NCBI GenBank assembly: GCA_947589305.1
Contig: CANQAP010000001.1
Location: forward strand, 434,001 to 498,000
Reading direction: 5' to 3'
Length of the DNA: 64,000 nucleotides
DNA from: an uncultured Lachnospiraceae bacterium
Lineage (GTDB): Bacteria > Bacillota > Clostridia > Lachnospirales > Lachnospiraceae
Shown here piece after piece: positions 42,763 through 50,876 of the stretch (positions are counted from its first letter, which is position 1; the number at the start of each line of letters is the position of its first letter). A model generated the notes under the pieces. The model saw only the letters and a list, made by a program, of their open reading frames with translations, ran no database searches and was not told the origin of the DNA. The translations under genes and the position numbers were made by a program.

Positions 42763-44391
42763 CTATTCTGCGGACTCATCCGTTGATTCTTCCGATGCCT
42801 CTGTCGGGGCTTCCGTCTGTGTCGTCGCCTCGTATTCAGGAAGAACATAGTTAAAGGTTACCGTATACTCAAAGACACGATTGCCCGCGTCATCCGTTGC
42901 GTCGGAAATCGACTCGATAAACGCGTTTTCGATGCAATCCAAGTTGCGCAGTTCCACTACCAAACGGGCGATGGAATCATAATCCATACTCTGCATTTCC
43001 ACGGAAACACTTCTGGAAGAAGAATGGATCGCCGTCACCCGGATATTCGTCGGCATATTTTCTTCCAATCCGTTCCAAAATTCCATCATATATTCATTCG
43101 GGATTCTTGTGGAATCATATAAGGTCAGCATATCATTGTATGTACTCTGGCTTGCCAAGTAATCGGAATAGATTTGCTGAATATCCTGTACGCTTGCAAT
43201 ATTGCGCTCTAACTGCGCCTTTTCCGCCTTCGCCTGACTCCGTTGGAATACTGCGATGCCGATCCCTATGCCGGACGCCAGTATAGCGACCACCAAAACC
43301 GCTACAAAAATCGCCGTGCTGCCCTGACTCTTTTTCTTTTCCGCCATCTCACGCAGGAGAAAGCCCATTGGGTTCATTGCGGCGCCGATCGAAGCGATCA
43401 GGTAAACCGGACTACAGATCTGTGTATCGATCTTATCATCAAATTTTACATTATAAAGGCTATCCATAACCTTGGTAGCCACATTCAACTGAATCTTAAA
43501 CAATCCATCGATACCGCGGATCAAAGCGCCGTCGCCCGTCAGATACACATCATCGATCGGCTTATCCGGATTACGGGATGCGTAGTAATCCATGACACGA
43601 CCGATGTTATTGATCAGATACCGGAAAGAACCGGTAATGGCGTCGTCGTCAAAATCTACGGTGATCAACCGTTCTTTCTGTAACATGGATAATGCGGTCG
43701 GAGCATCAACTTCCTTCGCTTCCATGACTTCTGCAACCACTGCGTTGATCCCGTACGGTACGGTTCTTTGCAGCAGCAGGGTTTCTCCCTTTACGATATT
43801 CAGCACCGTTGATTCGGTTCCGATCTGAACCACCATGGTCGTTGCATTCTCAGCCGTCTGTGTCTTGATCATCTGCAGCATTGCATTACCAACATAATCA
43901 ATGGATTGAACACTTAAGCCCGCTACGCTTGCCACCTCATAATACGTTCGAATCATCTGCTGTGGTACTGCAACAACCAAAACCCGCTTATTCTTTGCTC
44001 CGTCTTCTCCGATCACGGTTTCCAGTACAGAGTGGGATATCACATAATCCTCTATATTAACAGGAAAATATTCTGTTGCATTCGCATTAATAATTCCGGC
44101 AACTTTATTGTCTGCAACAAACGGGATCAAAACCTCTCTCGTAACAATCTTTGTTGAAGAAACCACAAAGATCGCATTTTTATTGGTAATGCCGCTTGCA
44201 TTCAACTGTTCACGAATTGCCGCACCAATCAAATCCTTATCCCGGATATAACCGTCCTCATAAGACGCTTCCGGTGTTTCAAAAATCATCGCATTGTGAA
44301 TATACGTCTGTTTCTTTTGTGAAGCCGTTGCTTCCACTATGGTAATACTGTCGTTATTAATGTCTATGGTTAAGACCTTGTTATTTGCCAT
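42763..44391 (-). CDS. Fused PilM-PilN assembly protein
   Basis: A 542-residue single frame. Residues about 1-345 are PilM, an actin-like cytoplasmic ATPase fold (KVLTIDINNDSITIVEA, VVQIGTESTVLNIVKGE, DDVYLTGDGALIRGI). After a membrane helix at about 355-380 (TAIFVAVLVVAILASGIGIG) the rest is PilN: a coiled-coil followed by NMPTNIRVTAIHSSSRSVSV. Normally pilM and pilN are separate genes; here PilM is attached to the cytoplasmic end of PilN, whose N-terminal tail normally binds it. An acidic Thr/Glu-rich tail closes the protein. It is followed by pilO. Confidence 0.88.
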   Translation of the reverse strand: MANNKVLTIDINNDSITIVEATASQKKQTYIHNAMIFETPEASYEDGYIRDKDLIGAAIREQLNASGITNKNAIFVVSSTKIVTREVLIPFVADNKVAGIINANATEYFPVNIEDYVISHSVLETVIGEDGAKNKRVLVVAVPQQMIRTYYEVASVAGLSVQSIDYVGNAMLQMIKTQTAENATTMVVQIGTESTVLNIVKGETLLLQRTVPYGINAVVAEVMEAKEVDAPTALSMLQKERLITVDFDDDAITGSFRYLINNIGRVMDYYASRNPDKPIDDVYLTGDGALIRGIDGLFKIQLNVATKVMDSLYNVKFDDKIDTQICSPVYLIASIGAAMNPMGFLLREMAEKKKSQGSTAIFVAVLVVAILASGIGIGIAVFQRSQAKAEKAQLERNIASVQDIQQIYSDYLASQSTYNDMLTLYDSTRIPNEYMMEFWNGLEENMPTNIRVTAIHSSSRSVSVEMQSMDYDSIARLVVELRNLDCIENAFIESISDATDDAGNRVFEYTVTFNYVLPEYEATTQTEAPTEASEESTDESAE

Positions 44392-44431
44392 TTTCGTAGC
44401 CTCCCTCGCTAATCAGTGTATTTTTTTAGGG

Positions 44432-45235
44432 CTACAAGCCCATTATACTTAGATACCAGCTTATAAGCTGTTCACCACATATCATGGCGATATAGACGCC
44501 CATCGCTAAGTATGGACCAAATGCCAACTGATGACCGTCCTTTCTTACCTTCATGATAATCAGATGTATGACGCTTCCGCAGATACATCCCAGCATAAAT
44601 GCTACCAGATTCAGTTTCCAGCCTAATAATAAGCCAGCCGCTGCCATGAGCTTAATGTCGCCTCCGCCTACTACATGACCGCCGTCCCGGAGCTTTGCCC
44701 CGATCCTATCGATCACCAGCAGGAATAAGCTGATTGCAAACAGACCGATGACACGTTCCAGCCAGTCTTCCGGCTGTATAATCAGTCGTATCAGTCCGAG
44801 TATAAAGATAAAACAATTAAATTCCACCGGAATATATTGGGTATTCCAGTCCACGATCCCTATGTATAACAATGCCGTCGTACACAGGCAAAAGCTGATT
44901 CCTTCTATGCTGACCCCGTAGATCGCAGCCAGCGGAAGATATAAGATGCCATTTAAAACAAGAAGCCGCCAGCAGGATTTTCCCGCCTTACGCTCTACAT
45001 AACCGCACTTCTTATAAACCAGCCAAAAGGCAGTATATGTGAATTCCGTGACCCAGTTAGAAGCACCGATCGGTCTGAGCGCCGCACACTCTGTCTTCTG
45101 TCCGCAGCCGTCACAGGCATGCTCGTCATCCATCCTCGCGATATACCGTATCAGCGAATCCGCATGTCGAAATACCAGTCCGACCAGCCAACCCGAAACC
45201 ATAAACAACACTATGTACAGCCATTCCTTCATCAT
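44432..45235 (-). CDS. pilD: Prepilin peptidase (PilD), divergent N-terminus
   Basis: Membrane aspartic protease that removes prepilin leaders, 267 residues. The two catalytic aspartates are in GIVDWNTQYIPVEF (about residue 126) and GGGDIKLMAAAG (about residue 190), the GXGD-type motif. The first 110 residues contain one helix and a cysteine cluster (CDGCGQKTECA, later KKCGYVERKAGKSC) but not the usual GSFLNVVIYR methylase segment, so N-methylation ability is uncertain. AGGT repeats precede the ATG pair. It follows pilA by 63 bases, with an intervening hairpin. Confidence 0.87.
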   Translation of the reverse strand: MMKEWLYIVLFMVSGWLVGLVFRHADSLIRYIARMDDEHACDGCGQKTECAALRPIGASNWVTEFTYTAFWLVYKKCGYVERKAGKSCWRLLVLNGILYLPLAAIYGVSIEGISFCLCTTALLYIGIVDWNTQYIPVEFNCFIFILGLIRLIIQPEDWLERVIGLFAISLFLLVIDRIGAKLRDGGHVVGGGDIKLMAAAGLLLGWKLNLVAFMLGCICGSVIHLIIMKVRKDGHQLAFGPYLAMGVYIAMICGEQLISWYLSIMGL

Positions 45236-45254
45236 ACCTACCTATACACATGTA

Positions 45255-45282
45255 ACACATGTCCGGTTACCCGAACATGTGT
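45255..45282 (-). other. Intercistronic hairpin between pilA and pilD
   Basis: Arms ACACATGT-CGG and CCG-ACATGTGT with one mismatch around TTAC; no T tract follows. It lies 17 bases past the pilA stop and may stabilise or attenuate the message so that pilin is made in excess over pilD and later genes. Confidence 0.5.
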
Positions 45283-45298
45283 CGCATGCTTTCCTTTA

Positions 45299-45778
45299 TT
45301 ATTCTGCCATAGAAGGTCCCGGATTTGGTGAAACCTGATAGTTTGAAGAGTCAGCCTGATTGCCGTACCAAACAACTACCTTGTTGTTTACCGCATCCAT
45401 GTAGAAGTAGAAGTCCTGAGTAAGGCTTGCGCCGCTCAAATCCTTCTTAGACTTACCGGTTACTTGAGTAGCACCTACAACACCTGCCATCTCGTCTGCA
45501 AACGGATTAGTGCCAGAGCCATCACCCAGTACTAAGATGTCATTAACTTTCTGTGTAGTGGTATCATACTTTGCGCCATCATCATATGCCTTCTCTACTG
45601 CCAATGCTGCGTTGATAGCGCTTGCGATTGTGTTACCGGTCTGCACATCCGTAGACAGTCTTGACTTGTTGATGTACTTGATCAAAGCCGGTGCCAATGC
45701 TGCTGCTAAAATAGCCATGATCGCGATTACGATGATCAGCTCGACCATTGAGAAACCTTTGTTACTTGTTTTTTTCAT
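45299..45778 (-). CDS. pilA: Major type IV pilin
   Basis: A 159-residue prepilin. Leader MKKTSNKG is cut before FSMVELIIVIAIMAILAAAL, a textbook class III site with glutamate at position 5. The N-terminal helix is followed by a compact globular domain and ends SPNPGPSMAE. The small size, strong AAGGAG ribosome site and position right after pilC and before pilD suggest it is the major subunit. No cysteine pair is present, so it would not use a C-terminal disulphide loop. Confidence 0.92.
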   Translation of the reverse strand: MKKTSNKGFSMVELIIVIAIMAILAAALAPALIKYINKSRLSTDVQTGNTIASAINAALAVEKAYDDGAKYDTTTQKVNDILVLGDGSGTNPFADEMAGVVGATQVTGKSKKDLSGASLTQDFYFYMDAVNNKVVVWYGNQADSSNYQVSPNPGPSMAE

Positions 45779-45854
45779 AATAATCTCTCCTTTTTAATAT
45801 GATATTTATTAATATCTGCTGACGGTTTCGGTTTCAGCAGAGATTAACCGATGT

Positions 45855-47069
45855 TTATAGATTATCCATGCCTTGGTACATAGACAGGATCGGTCCATAT
45901 ACGCCCGCTACGATAATACCAACGATGCCCGCCATGACAACCATGGTCAGTGGTTCCATCGCCGTCGTTACCTGTTCGGTGGTCATATCCACCTGTTCTT
46001 CATAATAGTCGGCAACCTTATCCATCATATCTTCAATGTTACCGGTCTCCTCACCGATCTTGATCATCTGCGGCAGCATCGTCGGGAAGATGCCCGCATC
46101 ACGGATCGGCTTCGACAGAGGCACACCCTTCATGACCTGTGACTTTGCGTCCAGCAGGGCTTCTCTAAACCAAATATTCGACATCATATCCGATACGGCT
46201 TCCACGCCGTCTACCAGTGAAATACCGGAAGCCATCAGAGTGCTTAAGGTACGGGATACGTTGGCTGCCGCCTGCATGACGGTCAGCTTGCCGAAGATCG
46301 GAACTTTGATCGAGAACTTGCCGATCACATGTTTTCCGAAATCCGTAGAGGCAAACAGCTTATATCCGCCTACGATAACTGCCACGATGATCAGTACCAG
46401 CCACCAGCGGAACCGGAACAGATCCGATAACCACAGCAACAGCTTCGTCGCTGCCGGCAGTTCCATACCCATATCGGCGAACATATCCGAGAACTGCGGG
46501 ATAACCATAACGACCATGACGATAACCACTATAACCGCAACGATCAATACGATGATCGGATACGTCAAAGCGCCTTTAATCTTACCCTGAAGTTTGGATT
46601 GCTTATCAAACTGGATCGCGAGACGTTCAAAACAAACCTCCAAATTACCGGACATCTCACCTGCCTCGATCATGCTGATCATGATCGGCGGGATCACCTT
46701 GGAGTGCTGGCGGAATCCGTCTGCTAACGTTCCACCTTTTTCTACATATGCCTTCGTCTCCCGCAAAATCCTCTGTAACGTCTTGTTATCCATCTGTTCA
46801 CTCATCATATCAAGAGCGGAGATGATGGTCACACCTGCATTCAGGATACTGCCAAACTGTTTACAGAATACGCTCAAGTCTCTTGGCTTGATTTTTTTAT
46901 TGATATTGATCTCAATATCCTTATCCATTGCTCCCGCTTCTTCGCAGGATATCACGGTAAATCCTTCCGAGGTCAGCTTATTGACAGCCTGTTCCCGGTT
47001 TTGGGCGTCGATATCGCCTTTTTTATTCTTACCGCTCGCGTCTACGACCTTATACTTATATACCGCCAT
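45855..47069 (-). CDS. pilC: Type IV pilus platform protein
   Basis: Inner-membrane platform (PilC/GspF), 404 residues from the ATG at 47069, which has GGAGG 7 bases upstream; the ATG two codons earlier is too close. An N-terminal domain (YKYKVVDASGKNKKGDIDAQ) is followed by two T2SSF repeats: LSVFCKQFGSILNAGVTIIS near 68 and AANVSRTLSTLMASGISLVD near 270. Three membrane segments lie near 170, 210 and 375. It couples the PilB/PilT motors to pilin assembly. It has an internal promoter and starts the second half of the locus. Confidence 0.95.
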   Translation of the reverse strand: MAVYKYKVVDASGKNKKGDIDAQNREQAVNKLTSEGFTVISCEEAGAMDKDIEININKKIKPRDLSVFCKQFGSILNAGVTIISALDMMSEQMDNKTLQRILRETKAYVEKGGTLADGFRQHSKVIPPIMISMIEAGEMSGNLEVCFERLAIQFDKQSKLQGKIKGALTYPIIVLIVAVIVVIVMVVMVIPQFSDMFADMGMELPAATKLLLWLSDLFRFRWWLVLIIVAVIVGGYKLFASTDFGKHVIGKFSIKVPIFGKLTVMQAAANVSRTLSTLMASGISLVDGVEAVSDMMSNIWFREALLDAKSQVMKGVPLSKPIRDAGIFPTMLPQMIKIGEETGNIEDMMDKVADYYEEQVDMTTEQVTTAMEPLTMVVMAGIVGIIVAGVYGPILSMYQGMDNL

Positions 47070-47161
47070 CGTCATTCCTCCGCACTTTTTATTCTGTTAA
47101 TACCATAGTATTTTCTCCCCATCACAAATGTGAACAAAGTATTAACAATTCTCTACTTTGA

Positions 47162-47190
47162 ATTCTACATTACTTTTGAGCATATTGCAA
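47162..47190 (-). promoter_or_regulatory. Internal sigma-A promoter before pilC
   Basis: Minus-strand -35 TTGCAA (47185-47190) and -10 TAGAAT (47162-47167) with a 17-base spacer, in the 173-base AT-rich gap between pilT and pilC. It could raise pilC-pilA expression relative to the pilB-pilT ATPases. Confidence 0.6.
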
Positions 47191-47242
47191 TATTTTTTTA
47201 CAAATAATTTATATTTTTGTACAAAATGTATAAAAAACACAT

Positions 47243-48298
47243 TTAACCCAATTTTTTCCTCAATGCGTCTATTTCCTGTGCATAGGTCAACGCCATCTCT
47301 CTGGTGATCACGCCTGCCTGATACAGATCGAACAGAGCGTCATCCATCGTGATCATACCCTGCGCTTTACTGGTCTGTACCGTTGCCTGAATCTGATGCG
47401 TCTTACCATCACGGATCAGGCTGCGGATCGCAGGATTGGCGATCATGACCTCAAACGCCGCTACCCGTCCTTTTCCGTCTGCCGTCGGAAGGAGCTGCTG
47501 GGAAATAACGCCTACCAATACCATGGACAACTGTGTCCTGATCTGCTGTTGCTGATGCGGTGGGAAAACGTCAATGACACGGTCGATGGTACTGGCAGCC
47601 CCGATGGTATGCAGGGTGGAAAATACCAAGTGACCGGTTTCTGCCGCAGTGACTGCGATGGAAATGGTTTCATAGTCACGCATCTCTCCGACCAGAATGA
47701 TATCCGGATCTTCACGGAGTGCGGCACGCAGAGCATTGTTGTAACTTAACGTATCCATTCCGACTTCCCGCTGATTTACGATGGATTTTTTGTGTTTATG
47801 TACATACTCGATCGGATCTTCCAAGGTAATGATATGGTCGGTCCGGTTCTCGTTTGCCTTATTGATGATCGAAGCCAGTGTGGTGGACTTACCGGAACCG
47901 GTCGGTCCCGTTACCAAGACCAGCCCTCTTCTTCTCTTATACAATTCCACAACCGAATTTGGGATCCCTAACTGATCCGGTCTCGGGATCTCCGTATCCA
48001 CCCGACGGAATGCAGCCGCCATATTGCCCCGGTCCATGAACACATTCACACGGAATCTTCCACAGATCTGATGGGCGTAGGAGAAATCGACCTCTCCGCG
48101 TTCCCGCAGGACTTTTTTCTGCTTATCATTCAGAACGCTGCCTAAAAGCTCCGCTACCTCCGCCGGCTTCATCGGATCCATTTCCAAGCCGACCAATTTA
48201 CCATTGATCCGAAGCTTTGGCGGAATACCTGCTCCGAAATGAATATCCGACGCTTTGTTCTCTACGGCAAATGCCAACAGTTCATTCATATCTAACAT
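47243..48298 (-). CDS. pilT: Pilus retraction ATPase PilT
   Basis: Hexameric retraction motor, 351 residues. Walker A is VLVTGPTGSGKSTTLASII near residue 130, the Asp box LEDPIEYVHKHKKSI, Walker B ILVGEMRDYETI, His box TGHLVFSTLHTIGAA, and the PilT-specific AIRNLIRE-type motif appears as AIRSLIRDGK. Its presence shows pili that can retract, supporting twitching or DNA uptake. The start has AAGGAG 11 bases upstream. It is 14 bases after pilB. Confidence 0.95.
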   Translation of the reverse strand: MLDMNELLAFAVENKASDIHFGAGIPPKLRINGKLVGLEMDPMKPAEVAELLGSVLNDKQKKVLRERGEVDFSYAHQICGRFRVNVFMDRGNMAAAFRRVDTEIPRPDQLGIPNSVVELYKRRRGLVLVTGPTGSGKSTTLASIINKANENRTDHIITLEDPIEYVHKHKKSIVNQREVGMDTLSYNNALRAALREDPDIILVGEMRDYETISIAVTAAETGHLVFSTLHTIGAASTIDRVIDVFPPHQQQQIRTQLSMVLVGVISQQLLPTADGKGRVAAFEVMIANPAIRSLIRDGKTHQIQATVQTSKAQGMITMDDALFDLYQAGVITREMALTYAQEIDALRKKLG

Positions 48299-48312
48299 AG
48301 TCTTTTCTCTCC

Positions 48313-50031
48313 TTAATATTCGTCTCCGGCTTCATAAACGATCTTCTTCATCTCACCGATCGAAGTGATTCCGTCTTTTACCAAGTTACTGGCTGCCAGC
48401 TTCAAGGTCAGCATACCTTCTTTCAATGCCTGTTCCTCGATCTTGTCCGCTGTAGCGCCTTTTGCAATGACCGCCTGCAGGCTCCTTGATACCGGCATGA
48501 TCTCATAGACGCCGATACGTCCCGTAAATCCGGTGTCGTTACAGAGCGGACATCCTACCGGCTCATAGATGCCAAATTCTTCGTTTTCCGGTATCCCCAG
48601 CAGCGTTTTTTCATTTTCTTCCGCATAACGCCCCTGCTTACATTTCGGACACAGACGGCGTACCAGACGCTGTGCAATAACGCCTACCAAAGCGTCTCCA
48701 ACGACATACGGTTCAATCCCCATATCGATCAGACGGGTCACGGTACTGGCTGCGCTGTTCGTATGCAGGGTAGAGACTACCAAGTGTCCGGTGATAGCCG
48801 CCTGCACTGCGATCTGTGCCGTCTCACCGTCACGGATCTCACCGATCATGATGATGTCCGGGTCCTGACGCAGGATCGAACGGAGTGCCGCTGCAAATGT
48901 CATCTCTGCCTTTACATTAACCTGCACCTGATTGATACCGTCGATATTGGCTTCCACAGGGTCCTCTACTGTAATAATATTAACATCCTCCGTATTTAAT
49001 TCACTTAAAGATGTGTAAAGGGTCGTGGATTTACCGGAACCGGTCGGTCCGGTTACCAAAATAATGCCGTGCGGATTGCTCAAGATCCCGTCAAACACTT
49101 TCATTTCCTGCGGACCAAGTCCCAATGCGCTCTTCGGCTTGGTCAGACCGTCTTTTGAAGTAAGACGCATTACGACTTTTTCTCCGTAAACGGTCGGCAG
49201 ACAGGAAACACGGATATCAAATTCTTTCCGGTCCACAAATATTGAGATACGTCCGTCCTGCGGCTTCCGCTTTTCGGAAATATCCATCCCGCCGATGATC
49301 TTGATACGGGCTACGATCGCCGACATCAACGAATAGTCATACGTCATGACCTTTTTCAAGGCGCCGTCTATACGATAACGGACGCGTACGCTGGTCTCGA
49401 GCGCTTCGATGTGGATATCAGACGCTCTCTGCCGCACGCCGCCTTCCAAGATCTGCTTTACCAGCAATACGATCGGAGAATTATCAATCTCGTCATTCAT
49501 CTGGTCTTCTTCCGCCTGTGTCAGACCTTCCTGCTCACGCTCCCGGCGATACTGCTCCGCCACTTCCATAGCCTGCTGGTTTCCGTAATATTTTCCTATC
49601 GCTTCCGTGATCTCGTCATCGCTGGTCAATAGCGGCTCGATCTGCATATTGGTCAGAATCGCCAAATCATCCATCGCAATGATATCCATCGGATCCGACA
49701 TCGCTACCTTTAAGACATTTGGATTATATTCATCAATTTCCACCGGAACCGCACGGTATCGCATGACTTCTTTTTCCGGGATCAGACGCAAAACATCTTC
49801 TGTCAGCTTACAGGAACGTAACTCGATATAATCAATGCCCAACTGTTGAGATATCGTCAGATTCAAAAGTTCCTGACTGATCATGCCCATCTCTACCAAA
49901 GCCTGACCAAGCTTGATCCCTTTTTCTTTTTGATATGCTATTGCCTCCTGAAGTTCCTCGTCTGTAATTGCTCCAGCCGCAACAAGCAAATCACCAATCC
50001 TGATTTTCTTTCTTCCCGCTGAAATACGCAT
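48313..50031 (-). CDS. pilB: Pilus extension ATPase PilB with MshEN domain
   Basis: Hexameric assembly motor, 572 residues from the ATG at 50031 (AGAGG about 10 bases upstream; an ATG at 50049 is an alternative). The first 60 residues hold a tandem MshEN c-di-GMP-binding signature: RIGDLLVAAGAITDEELQEA, then KLGQALVEMGMISQELLNLT. The motor has Walker A VTGPTGSGKSTTLYTS, the Asp box VEDPVEANIDGINQVQV, Walker B IIMIGEIRDGETAQIA and a C-terminal zinc site (CPKCK and CPLCND). It is the first gene of the locus, divergent from sigK. Confidence 0.95.
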   Translation of the reverse strand: MRISAGRKKIRIGDLLVAAGAITDEELQEAIAYQKEKGIKLGQALVEMGMISQELLNLTISQQLGIDYIELRSCKLTEDVLRLIPEKEVMRYRAVPVEIDEYNPNVLKVAMSDPMDIIAMDDLAILTNMQIEPLLTSDDEITEAIGKYYGNQQAMEVAEQYRREREQEGLTQAEEDQMNDEIDNSPIVLLVKQILEGGVRQRASDIHIEALETSVRVRYRIDGALKKVMTYDYSLMSAIVARIKIIGGMDISEKRKPQDGRISIFVDRKEFDIRVSCLPTVYGEKVVMRLTSKDGLTKPKSALGLGPQEMKVFDGILSNPHGIILVTGPTGSGKSTTLYTSLSELNTEDVNIITVEDPVEANIDGINQVQVNVKAEMTFAAALRSILRQDPDIIMIGEIRDGETAQIAVQAAITGHLVVSTLHTNSAASTVTRLIDMGIEPYVVGDALVGVIAQRLVRRLCPKCKQGRYAEENEKTLLGIPENEEFGIYEPVGCPLCNDTGFTGRIGVYEIMPVSRSLQAVIAKGATADKIEEQALKEGMLTLKLAASNLVKDGITSIGEMKKIVYEAGDEY

Positions 50032-50066
50032 AGAATATCTACCTCTCATTCACCAATATTAATACA

Positions 50067-50075
50067 ATTTTAACA
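50067..50075 (-). promoter_or_regulatory. Candidate extended -10 promoter of the pilus locus
   Basis: Minus-strand TGTTAAAAT forms an extended -10 (TGnTAAAAT) 35 bases before the pilB start. No good -35 is found at 17 bases, so the call is weak. The 200-base gap between pilB and sigK holds no riboswitch or other gene that I can see. Confidence 0.35.
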
Positions 50076-50249
50076 TACCCATCAAGGAATTACTACTGTT
50101 TGTTTTCGTCATTTTTAACAATTATCATTATGATTTCTTATCTAATATTCTTGTTTTTCACCTTCGTTCGTCACTTATCACCTTGGAAAAGCACTTTTTT
50201 TCTGTAAAAAACATAAAATATGGTAACAATACTCCTTCCGAGGTACGTC

Positions 50250-50876
50250 TTGCAAACTTTTCAAAAACCATTGACTGCGGAAGAAGAGTTCTATTATTTA
50301 ACCCAAAGCAAGAATGGCGATCTGAATGCCCGCAACCTTCTTGTCGAACATAATCTGCGTCTGGTCGCCCATATTGTTAAAAAATACAATAGTTATGAAC
50401 GGGATATGGAGGATCTGATCTCTACCGGGATCATCGGTCTCATTAAAGCCATCAATACGTATGACCTGTCCAAGGGTAACAAACTTGGAACCTATGCTTC
50501 CCGCTGTATCGAAAACGAATTGCTGATGCTGCTCCGTCAGGAGCGGAAATCTTCGCGGGAAGTCTCTCTGTACGAACCCATCGGATCCGACAAAGAAGGA
50601 AACGAGATCAATCTGATCGACGTCATGGAGTCCACCACAGAAGATATCTTGGATCAGATGATCACCGAAAACCATATCTCTTCCATTTACCGACTGCTTG
50701 ACAGTACGCTGACGCCGCGCGAACAGGAGATCATCATCCTGCGGTACGGGCTTCATAATAAAAAGCCGATCACGCAGCGTGATGTAGCCCAAAAAATGGG
50801 GATCTCCCGTTCTTATGTCAGCCGGATTGAAAAACGGGCGTTAGAAAAGCTACGTAATCGTCTCGAAGAGGGTTAA
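50250..50876 (+). CDS. sigK: RNA polymerase sigma-K factor, without pro-sequence
   Basis: Late mother-cell sigma factor. The core QTFQKPLTAEEEFYYLTQSK, then ARNLLVEHNLRLVAHIVKKY, EDLISTGIIGLIKAINTYD and GTYASRCIENELLMLLRQER aligns through regions 2 to 4, ending SRSYVSRIEKRALEKLRNRL. Two starts are possible: ATG 50220 with no ribosome site, or TTG 50250 behind GAGGT; I prefer the TTG, giving 208 residues. Bacillus sigma-K has about 20 pro-residues that are cut off; here that segment is absent or only 10 residues long. The gene is intact, not split by a skin element. Its stop overlaps that of the U32 gene. Confidence 0.9.
   Translation: MQTFQKPLTAEEEFYYLTQSKNGDLNARNLLVEHNLRLVAHIVKKYNSYERDMEDLISTGIIGLIKAINTYDLSKGNKLGTYASRCIENELLMLLRQERKSSREVSLYEPIGSDKEGNEINLIDVMESTTEDILDQMITENHISSIYRLLDSTLTPREQEIIILRYGLHNKKPITQRDVAQKMGISRSYVSRIEKRALEKLRNRLEEG

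Noticed and set aside
30743..50031. Type II secretion or Tad system instead of type IV pilus
   Set aside because: PilT, PilM and PilO are present, there is no outer-membrane secretin as expected in a Gram-positive, and pilins are of the class III type IV kind with no Flp pilin.
50050..50249. Possible c-di-GMP riboswitch in front of the pilus operon
   Set aside because: I looked for the conserved core of class I and II c-di-GMP aptamers and did not find it on either strand.
50220..50876. sigK interrupted by a skin element
   Set aside because: The frame is continuous through all four sigma regions and ends normally.
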